A DNA stretch of 14,666 nucleotides from Candidatus Woesearchaeota archaeon (GTDB lineage: Archaea > Nanobdellota > Nanobdellia > Woesearchaeales > UBA525), in contig DUGD01000007.1 of the NCBI GenBank assembly GCA_013331575.1, positions 1 to 14,666 on the forward strand, written 5' to 3'. A model generated the notes under the pieces. That model had not been told where the DNA came from. It saw only the letters and a list, made by a program, of their open reading frames with translations, and ran no database searches. Shown here piece by piece: positions 1 to 5,285 of this stretch. The stretch's first letter is position 1. The number at the start of each line of letters is the position of its first letter. The position numbers and the translations under genes are program-made.

Positions 1-2
1 AG

Positions 3-593
3 ACAGACATTGCGGCATCGTTTCCACTGCCTCTCGACATCGACACGCAACAGTATACTATCCCACCCGGGAGGCCGAAAGATTTCCTGACGATATCCAC
101 GATGGAGGAGCTCGATGACTACGCGAAGATATACCTGGCGGGGCAGACCTTCATCAATATGAGCCGCATAACTCAAAGACACGACACCGGGATGCACGTC
201 TTCTTCCTTTGTAGCCCGTTCTATCATGCGAACATAACGCCCATCCCGTTCGTTGCGCCGAGCGCGCATACCACACGAGGAATGCATGGATTACAGGGCA
301 CTGTCGATTATGGCCGCAACCACGTATTCGCCATCGGACTTCCGTTCCCTCACGCCGCGAACGGTTCGCTTATCGCCCATGAACTATTCCATCTGCTCGT
401 GGATGATCCGGCTCATAATTACGAGAACGGACGACAAGTCGCCCACTGTGACACGATAACACAGGGCGCGCGATGCATCATGAATCCTCCGGCACAAGTA
501 GCATACAATTCGGCCGGAAAATCCCGCGATCCACTCGGCCTTGAGTTCTGCACCTCCTGTAAATATGCATTAAGCACCGCGGTCCACAGATAG
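3..593 (+). CDS. Zinc metalloprotease-like protein (HExxH), 5' end outside window
   Basis: The frame is open from base 3 to the stop at 593 (196 codons) with no stop before the first ATG at 102, so the gene very probably begins upstream of the window. The key motif is HELFH (nt 378-392), the zincin HExxH signature: two zinc-ligand histidines and a catalytic glutamate. Further candidate ligands are a His eight residues after the motif (in DDPAHN) and another in AHCD. A metzincin would have HExxHxxGxxH, so the spacing is not classical. CIMNPP downstream could act as a Met-turn, and FCTSC near the C-terminus could form a disulfide or bind metal. The protein probably hydrolyses peptide bonds, perhaps outside the cell, but any signal peptide would lie upstream of base 1. 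The zincin fold is likely; the family and substrate are unknown. A different HExxH hydrolase is possible. Confidence 0.65.
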   Translation, partial: TDIAASFPLPLDIDTQQYTIPPGRPKDFLTISTMEELDDYAKIYLAGQTFINMSRITQRHDTGMHVFFLCSPFYHANITPIPFVAPSAHTTRGMHGLQGTVDYGRNHVFAIGLPFPHAANGSLIAHELFHLLVDDPAHNYENGRQVAHCDTITQGARCIMNPPAQVAYNSAGKSRDPLGLEFCTSCKYALSTAVHR

Positions 594-746
594 TCTCGCT
601 AGACCCAACCCTGCGCAGCGCAATCAATCACAGCGGCCTTCGCGAGTTTTCAGACACTGATACGACGATTGTTGCTCAAGAACGATAGTCTGCTGTAGAC
701 ATGACACACCATAATGTTTATTATACAACGCGCGAACAACAAACCT
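594..746. other. Short intergenic region with promoter
   Basis: This gap between the protease-like gene and the pyrophosphatase-family gene contains the TATA-like element listed separately. I see no RNA gene or other ORF in it. The phrase CGATTGTTG occurs here (about 664-674) and again near the left end of repeat copy 1 at 1107, but it is too short to count as a repeat. Confidence 0.4.
717..725 (+). promoter_or_regulatory. TATA-box-like element for the pyrophosphatase-family gene
   Basis: TTTATTATA is centred about 26 nt before the ATG at 747. This is the usual archaeal TATA-to-start distance, so transcription should begin at or next to that ATG and give a leaderless mRNA. This spacing is the main reason to prefer the start at 747 over the ATG at 714, which overlaps the TATA element. 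Confidence 0.5.
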
Positions 747-1103
747 ATGGAGTACTCAACGCAGTTCATCGGCCAAGATGTGATCGTCACCATCGACAGG
801 CCTATCGGCAGCAGGCATCCGAAACACGGGCATATGTACCCGCTCAACTATGGTTACATCAAGGGCATGCAGGCACCAGATGGCGAGGACCTGGGCGCAT
901 ATCTCCTCGGAGTGTATGAGCCCGTCGGAGAATTCAAAGGACGATGCATCGCAGTCATCCACCGCACGGACGATGACGACGACAAGCTCATTGTCGTTCC
1001 GGAGGAGAAGTCCTACTCAGACGACCAGATACGCGCGCTGACAGAATTCCAAGAGCAATTCTTCACATCCGAGATTGTGCGCCATAGGACCCTTAGGCAA
1101 TAA
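747..1103 (+). CDS. Short inorganic pyrophosphatase-family protein
   Basis: This 118-residue protein matches the short soluble pyrophosphatase family. It has IDRPIGSRHPKHGH near the N-terminus, YPLNYGYIKG (about 31-40), DGEDLGAYLLGV (45-56), AVIHRTDDDDDKLIVVPE (69-86) and FQEQFF (101-106). The expected activity is Mg-dependent hydrolysis of pyrophosphate to phosphate in the cytoplasm. Family I enzymes use Asp in a DGDPLD-type loop, and short-family members as I recall them have DGEExDAY. Here the last Asp of that loop is Gly (DGEDLG), so a metal ligand may be missing; the later acidic run DDDDD is kept. The frame can also start at 714, but 747 begins where relatives begin and sits about 26 nt after a TATA-like element. 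The family is secure; activity on pyrophosphate is inferred. Confidence 0.82.
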   Translation: MEYSTQFIGQDVIVTIDRPIGSRHPKHGHMYPLNYGYIKGMQAPDGEDLGAYLLGVYEPVGEFKGRCIAVIHRTDDDDDKLIVVPEEKSYSDDQIRALTEFQEQFFTSEIVRHRTLRQ

Positions 1104-1316
1104 GAACGATTGTTGTGACCTTGGCGCAATGCCAGACTACCGTCATGGCCGCAGCCGACGGCAGTCGCATAAGGACTGCGTCACAAAAGCGCCGCCACAA
1201 CAGGCAAGAATAGGCGATATGCATAAGAGCCACCCCATAGATGAGCTGAATATTCCGGTCTGCAACGCGGCATCGACAGTCAACTGCTGAATCCGGTAAT
1301 TGAGCACAGCAATGGA
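1104..1316. other. Convergent intergenic region
   Basis: This region separates two convergent genes. Its first half is repeat copy 1, listed separately. The rest, about 1220-1316, shows no feature I can support. No poly-T terminator is obvious on either strand. Confidence 0.4.
1108..1205. repeat. Dispersed repeat, copy 1 (long form, imperfect terminal inverted repeats)
   Basis: The ends are GTTGTGAC (about 1112-1119) and GCCACAAC (1194-1201), an 8-bp inverted pair with one mismatch. The 3' part reads GACTGCGTCACA, then GCGCCGCCACAACA, and nearly matches the right half of copy 2 at 13702-13756. The left part (TTGTG.CCTT to GACTACCGTCA) also aligns to copy 2. Copy 1 has roughly 40 extra bases inside, including a GCAGTC/GACTGC hairpin. 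Just outside, AGGCAATAAGAACGAT (1095-1110) resembles AGGCAAGAATAGGCGAT (1202-1218), which might be a degraded target duplication or chance. It is either a MITE or REP-like element or a small structured RNA. Confidence 0.55.
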
Positions 1317-2000
1317 TCACCAGGCTTCTTTGCGCATCCGCTCCGGAGAGACACCTAGTTCGGCGAGCGCCACGAACACCGCATCGATGAACGCCGCAGG
1401 ACCGCAAGCATAGAATGTCCGTTCGGCGAAATCAGGCACCTGCGCGCGTATGAACGCAGCATCAATCCGTCCATGATGCAACAGGGGATCATGCTCTTGT
1501 GTGAGCGTGAAGACTACCCGTAACGGTGACCGCAACGCAAGGAACTCATCAGCCCACAGGAACTGCCTACGATGCTTTGCGCTCGCGAGCAGCACTGCAT
1601 CGGTCGCACCGCTAGTATCGCGCAAGGTACGCAGCATGCTTGCGAAAGGAGTGATGCCAACGCCGCCTGAGAGAAAGCAAACCTTCTTCTCATCCCCGAG
1701 AGTGAAACGGCCAAAGGGACCGCGCAGCACTACCTTCGTACCGACAGGAGTGTCGCGTAGAGCGGTGGTCACGGTACCGTGCACCCCGATACCTAGCTCG
1801 ATATCCCCGGTCTCTGCGCTGCTCGCTATCGAAAACGGCGCGGGACGCATGCCATCAAGGACAACGCTCACATACTGACCGGGTATGAAACGCACGGAAT
1901 CGTGAGGACGGAACATGATGGTGAAGTGCGAATCATCTATGATATTCTTCGCGACTACCACCGCTTCATGGTCGAATCGTCCTAAGGTATGTTCTGCCAT
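1317..2000 (-). CDS. FNR-like FAD/NAD(P)H oxidoreductase
   Basis: This 227-residue protein has the ferredoxin/flavodoxin-NADP+ reductase layout: an N-terminal FAD-binding barrel followed by a nucleotide-binding Rossmann domain. The FAD motif is RPAPFSIASS (52-61), a variant of RxYSxxS. GPFGRF (94-99) joins the domains. SGGVGITP (111-118) binds pyridine-nucleotide phosphates, and YACGP (197-201) is the conserved C-terminal motif. There is no 2Fe-2S plant-type ferredoxin domain, so it should pass electrons between NAD(P)H and a separate carrier such as ferredoxin, rubredoxin or a flavoprotein. It is the last gene of the minus-strand redox block and might supply reducing power to the peroxiredoxin or nitroreductase beside it, though that is inference. 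A TATA-like element 29 nt before the ATG suggests a leaderless mRNA of its own. Confidence 0.85.
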   Translation of the reverse strand: MAEHTLGRFDHEAVVVAKNIIDDSHFTIMFRPHDSVRFIPGQYVSVVLDGMRPAPFSIASSAETGDIELGIGVHGTVTTALRDTPVGTKVVLRGPFGRFTLGDEKKVCFLSGGVGITPFASMLRTLRDTSGATDAVLLASAKHRRQFLWADEFLALRSPLRVVFTLTQEHDPLLHHGRIDAAFIRAQVPDFAERTFYACGPAAFIDAVFVALAELGVSPERMRKEAW

Positions 2001-2024
2001 ATAATCCCGAAGAGCGTCTTGCTA

Positions 2025-2034
2025 TTCATATAGT
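2025..2034 (-). promoter_or_regulatory. TATA-box-like element for the flavin reductase gene
   Basis: On the minus strand this reads ACTATATGAA, centred about 29 nt before the ATG at 2000. It fits leaderless transcription, as at 3583-3590. Confidence 0.45.
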
Positions 2035-2078
2035 TTTTGCCAGTGTGAACACGATGCGAAGTCATGCGTCAGACTGTG

Positions 2079-2813
2079 CTAAGGCAGAGCCCTGAGCACG
2101 TCTTCACTATGGCCGTTCGGCGACACATTGGGGAAGACGCGTGAAATACGCCCGGTTGGGTCTATGATGAAAGTCGCACGAGCGATACCCATGTACTTTC
2201 GCCCGTACATCGATTTTTCCACCCAGCAACCATATCGCGCCACCACCTCTCCCGTGACGTCAGAGAGGAAAATGCTGCGCAGCCCATGTTTCTGCATGAA
2301 TGCCCGATGGCTCTCGCAAGTATCCTTGCTCACACCCATCACCACGGCATTTTTTGCGATGAACAAATCGTGGTCGTCGCGGAACCCCTGCGCTTCGATG
2401 GTACACCCAGGAGTATCGTCTTTCGGGTAGAAGTAGAGAACCACATAACGTCCACGATACTCGGCGAGCCCTCGCAACGAACCATTCGCGTCGGGAAGCG
2501 AGAAATCGGGCGCGCTATCCCCGACACGAGGCATCATGTATTTCTTGCGCGTATCATCGTTGGCCCGATTCGCTCGATTCGTCGCTACTCGAGAAGAAGG
2601 CTTCGATGCAGGGACGGAAATACGTAGGGATGAGCGGGACGCTTTCTTCAATCCCGAGGCAGGTCTTGGTCGCGCGGTCGTTCGCGCGGTCACCGCACGC
2701 TTCGAGAGTGTCATGCCGGATTTTTTCTTTGACGCAGTTCCACGCTTGGCACGTTTAGCAGCAGCATCCCGACGGTCGATCCGTCCTTTTGATCTCTTGA
2801 CACCATTCACCAT
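2079..2813 (-). CDS. bcp: Bcp/PrxQ-type peroxiredoxin with basic N-terminal extension
   Basis: The C-terminal ~150 residues (from about 93) are a Bcp/PrxQ thiol peroxidase, which reduces H2O2 and organic hydroperoxides with thioredoxin-like donors. Motifs: VGDSAPDFSLPD (97-108), FYPKDDTPGCT (128-138) with peroxidatic Cys137, Arg145 in FRDD, GVSKD (160-164) and YGCWVEKSMYGRKYMG. The usual resolving Cys five residues after the first is Gln (CTIEAQ). Cys166 or Cys196 could replace it, or the enzyme may be 1-Cys. Residues 1-92 are unusual: Lys/Arg/Ser/Thr/Ala-rich and aromatic-free until Tyr92, like a histone H1 or nucleoid-protein tail. The ATG at 2813 has GGGGTGAT just upstream and lies 37 nt from a TATA-like element, supporting the long form. 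Internal Met93 or Met94 would give a normal-length Bcp. The enzyme call is firm; a DNA-binding role for the tail is inferred. Confidence 0.9.
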   Translation of the reverse strand: MVNGVKRSKGRIDRRDAAAKRAKRGTASKKKSGMTLSKRAVTARTTARPRPASGLKKASRSSLRISVPASKPSSRVATNRANRANDDTRKKYMMPRVGDSAPDFSLPDANGSLRGLAEYRGRYVVLYFYPKDDTPGCTIEAQGFRDDHDLFIAKNAVVMGVSKDTCESHRAFMQKHGLRSIFLSDVTGEVVARYGCWVEKSMYGRKYMGIARATFIIDPTGRISRVFPNVSPNGHSEDVLRALP

Positions 2814-2969
2814 ACATCACCCCTGCAAGCGCATAGACGCCCGCAAATAAATATCTAGCGATATTCTTCGAACCACGCGAGTACTGGCCAGCCCACTAGC
2901 ACGGCCAGCATCCTCGCCACAGGAATCGGTCTGCGAACGTCAGCCCGAACCTCACGAGCGACCTGAAAC
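2814..2969. other. Intergenic region upstream of the peroxiredoxin gene
   Basis: It holds the TATA-like element at 2846-2854 and the ribosome-binding sequence GGGGTGAT just before the ATG at 2813. I see nothing else supportable here. Confidence 0.4.
2846..2854 (-). promoter_or_regulatory. TATA-box-like element for the peroxiredoxin gene
   Basis: The minus strand reads GATATTTATTTG around here. The centre is about 37 nt before the ATG at 2813. This predicts a leader of about 12 nt, which would include the GGGGTGAT ribosome-binding sequence. A short leader with a binding site contrasts with the leaderless neighbours and supports translation from 2813. Confidence 0.45.
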
Positions 2970-3560
2970 TCACACACGACCATCATCGGTGCGAGGGTTG
3001 TCTATCTTGAAACCTGCAGCATCGAACGTCTCGACATAGTCAATACTCGATCCTTGTAGGAGCGCATAGCTCGCCGGATCGACAACGACGATAAGGCCGT
3101 CGAAGTCGAAACGCATATCGGTCTCGGACGCAAGCCCGAAATCCATCTCGTATTGGAATGCGGACGATGGATGCACCGATACATCGGCATCCGAACGCAC
3201 GGTGATGCGTAGCGGCCAATCCTCTTTGCCACGCTCGTTGGCACGTAACTCCCGTATCTTCGCTACGGCGCCCGGAGTGATATCGATAGTTTCGATACGC
3301 CGATTAATCGCCGCGTTTATCTCGTCGATTATGGATGATATCTCGACATCATCCATTCCGTGGCCTCGTGCGCCGCCTTCAATAGTGTCGAAGATATTCG
3401 CATGGCACCCCACGCAGTGCAGACCGTGCGACAGCATTATTCCCGCGGCCTTGGGGAATCCGGCGATGACATCTCCGATGAGCATATCGCCAGTTATGAG
3501 GTACGACCCGTCATGCTGACGTGCGAACTCACGCAGATCATCGTCATGGTGCGGAGACAT
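2970..3560 (-). CDS. DUF1858 domain fused to an A-type (IscA/HesB-like) Fe-S scaffold domain lacking its cysteines
   Basis: This 196-residue protein has two parts. Residues ~24-85 are a DUF1858/ScdA-N-like domain: LIGDVIAGFPKAAGIMLSHG followed by CVGC (Cys49 and Cys52), a predicted thiol redox or metal pair. Residues ~91-190 follow the A-type Fe-S carrier fold: IDITPGAVAKIRELR, an FQYEMDFG segment matching the usual (C)SGFxYxMxF, FDGLIVVVDPASYALLQGSSIDYVE, and GFKIDNP. All three cysteines of genuine A-type carriers (one before the FxY segment, and the CGC pair after NP) are absent. It therefore probably cannot hold a cluster in the classical way, and only the CxxC remains. A TATA box (TTTTTATA) about 27 nt before the ATG at 3560 supports this start and a leaderless mRNA. 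A role in Fe-S or sulfur/redox chemistry is likely; the reaction is unknown. Confidence 0.8.
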   Translation of the reverse strand: MSPHHDDDLREFARQHDGSYLITGDMLIGDVIAGFPKAAGIMLSHGLHCVGCHANIFDTIEGGARGHGMDDVEISSIIDEINAAINRRIETIDITPGAVAKIRELRANERGKEDWPLRITVRSDADVSVHPSSAFQYEMDFGLASETDMRFDFDGLIVVVDPASYALLQGSSIDYVETFDAAGFKIDNPRTDDGRV

Positions 3561-3582
3561 GTTCGATGAGGCTATCTGATTG

Positions 3583-3590
3583 TATAAAAA
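3583..3590 (-). promoter_or_regulatory. TATA box for the DUF1858 fusion gene
   Basis: TTTTTATA on the minus strand is about 27 nt from the ATG at 3560. It is one of the clearest TATA boxes in the window and predicts a leaderless transcript. Confidence 0.6.
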
Positions 3591-3664
3591 GCTATTCCTG
3601 AGTCGTGGCGGCGCACCTCTCTCAAAGACCTATTCGGACGATATCCGGCGACTGAGTGCGGTAC

Positions 3665-3694
3665 TATTGAGTATTATTGAGTATTATTGCGTAT
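3665..3694. repeat. Three tandem 10-bp units
   Basis: TATTGAGTAT occurs twice perfectly and a third time with one change (TATTGCGTAT), head to tail. The 10-bp period is about one helical turn, so the same base pattern faces one side of the DNA three times, as expected of a cooperative regulator site. It lies about 75-105 bp upstream of the TATA box at 3583. Strand slippage is the simple alternative. Confidence 0.6.
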
Positions 3695-3734
3695 GATACT
3701 TCCAACCCACACCCGGATGCTGCACATCAAGAAA

Positions 3735-3774
3735 ACCTATGAAGAGCACTTATGAAAAACACCTAAGAAGAGCA
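3735..3774. repeat. Direct repeat pair, 14 bp at 26-bp spacing
   Basis: ACCTATGAAGAGCA (3735-3748) recurs as ACCTAAGAAGAGCA (3761-3774), 13 of 14 identical, and both are followed by a similar CTTAT or TCTAT. It could be a regulator site in the same control region as the 10-bp tandem repeat, or decayed duplicated sequence. Confidence 0.5.
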
Positions 3775-3951
3775 TCTATACTGCCCGTTGTGGGTGACAT
3801 GCGAGAGTTGTGGAGCCCGCAAACATTACTGTTCGAGGATCCGGGACACAGCAGGGCTCTCGGGATTACTGCGCAAGGATTCGGTACAAATATTTCCCGT
3901 TCATCCTCAAGATGAAGACGGAATCTCGAAGAAAACACGGATTCCGAATGG

Positions 3952-5025
3952 TTATTCTTCCCGACGGTATTCTTCGCGTTTCAACCCTTCAATGCGAGTG
4001 CGGATGCGTTCACGTGCAAGCTCCAAAGGCGATCGCTTCCGGGACGATCCATCATTGCCAGGAATCGAGGCATCTGATGATGAGCCTGATGATGATTCTG
4101 ACACGCGTTCTGACGCACCACGTGACGCGTCCTTTTCGACGGTATCTTTGCGCCGTTGCGAAGCGAGGCGGTGCCACGCAGACACCGAGTGTTCCTTGAC
4201 GTTCTTCGCCTGATTACGCCACTCCGTCGCCCAATCGTAGAACACGAGATGGGGCCGCAGGACGCAGTTGCCGAATTCGTTGAAGAACACGACACTTTCA
4301 AGCGCTTTCGTCCCTTTCGGCTCCGGCTCTTCAGCAGCATACCCGAAGAGAATGATCGCTTGGGGGCGATGACGATGATTGGGGATATTGAACATCAGCG
4401 ATACCTTGTCCTCATCGAACGCGCCGATCCAGCACGCGCCGAGACCCACTGCCTGCGCGGCCAGGAGCATGTTCTGTATCGCCGCAGCGCAATTCTGGAC
4501 GGTGTACAAGCGCTTACCGCGCATACCATACATGCTATGCGCATACTCCACATCGCCGCAGACAATGACTGCCGCCATAGCAGAGAGGAACGGATCCTGA
4601 TCGAGAGTATGATGGTAGAGCGCACGTATCTTCCCCACATCCGTGATGACCACAAAACTCCAATTCTGTATATTGCCCGATGAAGGAGCCAGCGTTCCCG
4701 CTTGGATGATCTGGAGCACCTTATCGAGCTCTACCGGATGCGGCGAGAACCGTTTTGTGCTACGCCGTCCAGCCATCACACCGAAGATATCATGTGAGCG
4801 TCCTGCGTTTTCCGAGCCGACCGCCCGAGCAGGACCATTCGCATCATGATGCGCCAAGTTCTCCGCAGGAGGAGGACTGTTCGCTTCAGCACGCAATCCA
4901 CCTCGCTCCGTTGAAAGAGAACTATTCACGCGGGTACCTTGTCCTCCGGAGGAGACCCCGCCTTCCCGCACAGCGCTATGATGAGCCTTCATTGCATCAT
5001 CACCAGTATGCATTTCCTGTGCCAT
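3952..5025 (-). CDS. Nitroreductase-family flavoprotein with long polar N- and C-terminal tails
   Basis: This 357-residue protein has a nitroreductase-fold core at about 78-265. Members are FMN-dependent NAD(P)H oxidoreductases acting on nitro compounds, quinones or flavins. Visible features are RRSTKRF (87-93) at the start of the core, APSSGNIQNW (113-122) contacting FMN, and the helix QNCAAAIQNMLLAAQAVGLGA (177-197) followed by CWIGAFDE. The core is preceded by about 78 residues of Gly/Ser/His-rich polar sequence and followed by about 90 Ser/Glu/Arg/Lys-rich residues with a Ser run and a charged helical end. Neither tail is normal for the family. The ATG at 5025 is the only start before an in-frame stop upstream, but no strong ribosome-binding site precedes it and the true start may be nearer Met84. 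It heads the minus-strand redox block and diverges from the helicase gene. The family is sure; the substrate is unknown. Confidence 0.85.
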   Translation of the reverse strand: MAQEMHTGDDAMKAHHSAVREGGVSSGGQGTRVNSSLSTERGGLRAEANSPPPAENLAHHDANGPARAVGSENAGRSHDIFGVMAGRRSTKRFSPHPVELDKVLQIIQAGTLAPSSGNIQNWSFVVITDVGKIRALYHHTLDQDPFLSAMAAVIVCGDVEYAHSMYGMRGKRLYTVQNCAAAIQNMLLAAQAVGLGACWIGAFDEDKVSLMFNIPNHRHRPQAIILFGYAAEEPEPKGTKALESVVFFNEFGNCVLRPHLVFYDWATEWRNQAKNVKEHSVSAWHRLASQRRKDTVEKDASRGASERVSESSSGSSSDASIPGNDGSSRKRSPLELARERIRTRIEGLKREEYRREE

Positions 5026-5116
5026 CGTTCGCCCACGATTGATGTGTAATTGCCAAAGGCCGCTGATTATCCCTACCTACCGCAATCCCATCCCGATATC
5101 CTACTCCAACACCGTA

Positions 5117-5139
5117 CTTATAAATCTTGTTTTATAAAC
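5117..5139. promoter_or_regulatory. Paired, near-symmetric TATA elements (bidirectional promoter)
   Basis: CTTATAAATC (5117-5126) and TTTTATAAAC (5130-5139) both resemble TATA boxes in either direction (minus strand: GATTTATAAG, GTTTATAAAA). They could start a long helicase leader near 5155-5160 and a leftward nitroreductase transcript with a leader of roughly 65-80 nt. Which orientation is used cannot be decided by eye. Confidence 0.45.
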
Positions 5140-5248
5140 ATTGGTTTTCGGACGGGTCTCTGCGCCAAGACCACAACAACGACAACAGCATAACAAAGAC
5201 GACCATATAACAGAACATTCAAGCTATAGCACAACAAAGCACACAGCA

Positions 5249-5258
5249 CATATAAACA
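5249..5258 (+). promoter_or_regulatory. Proximal TATA-like element of the helicase gene
   Basis: ACATATAAAC is centred about 32 nt before the ATG at 5286 and predicts a nearly leaderless start. If it is the main promoter, the CA-rich stretch upstream would not be helicase leader. Both promoters may be used. Confidence 0.4.
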
Positions 5259-5285
5259 CCACACCACCCCGCGCAGACGAGAATC

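Larger units (their letters stand above)
3561..3951. other. 391-bp intergenic region with repeats
   Basis: This gap lies between two minus-strand genes. It contains the promoter of the DUF1858 fusion gene, a three-unit 10-bp tandem repeat (3665-3694) and a 26-bp-spaced direct repeat (3735-3774). The plus-strand frame from 3782 briefly looks like a zinc ribbon (CESC and further Cys) but continues into the antisense of the nitroreductase gene, so I do not call it a gene. No RNA gene is recognised. Confidence 0.4.
5026..5285. other. Divergent promoter region with CA-rich, ATG-free leader
   Basis: This region lies between the nitroreductase gene (leftward) and the helicase gene (rightward). Two TATA-like elements at 5117-5139 read well on both strands. 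From about 5162 to 5285 the plus strand is dominated by A and C, has no ATG until 5286, and contains CAAGACCACAACAACGACAA, an element echoed in two other leaders (see findings). A further TATA-like element sits at 5249-5258. Confidence 0.5.

Noticed and set aside
3868..3880. 13-base match CTGCGCAAGGATT to the palindrome array at 13587
   Set aside because: One exact 13-mer shared within about 15 kb is near chance expectation, and the paired arm that makes the hairpin is missing here.
4074..4101. TGATGA and CTGA repeats resembling C/D box RNA elements
   Set aside because: The spacing between boxes is far too short, and the stretch encodes the Ser/Asp-rich tail of the nitroreductase-family protein.
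3782..4213. Plus-strand frame with CESC and other cysteines, resembling a zinc ribbon
   Set aside because: It begins at TTG, has no promoter or ribosome-binding site I can see, loses its cysteine pattern at once and runs into the antisense of the nitroreductase gene.
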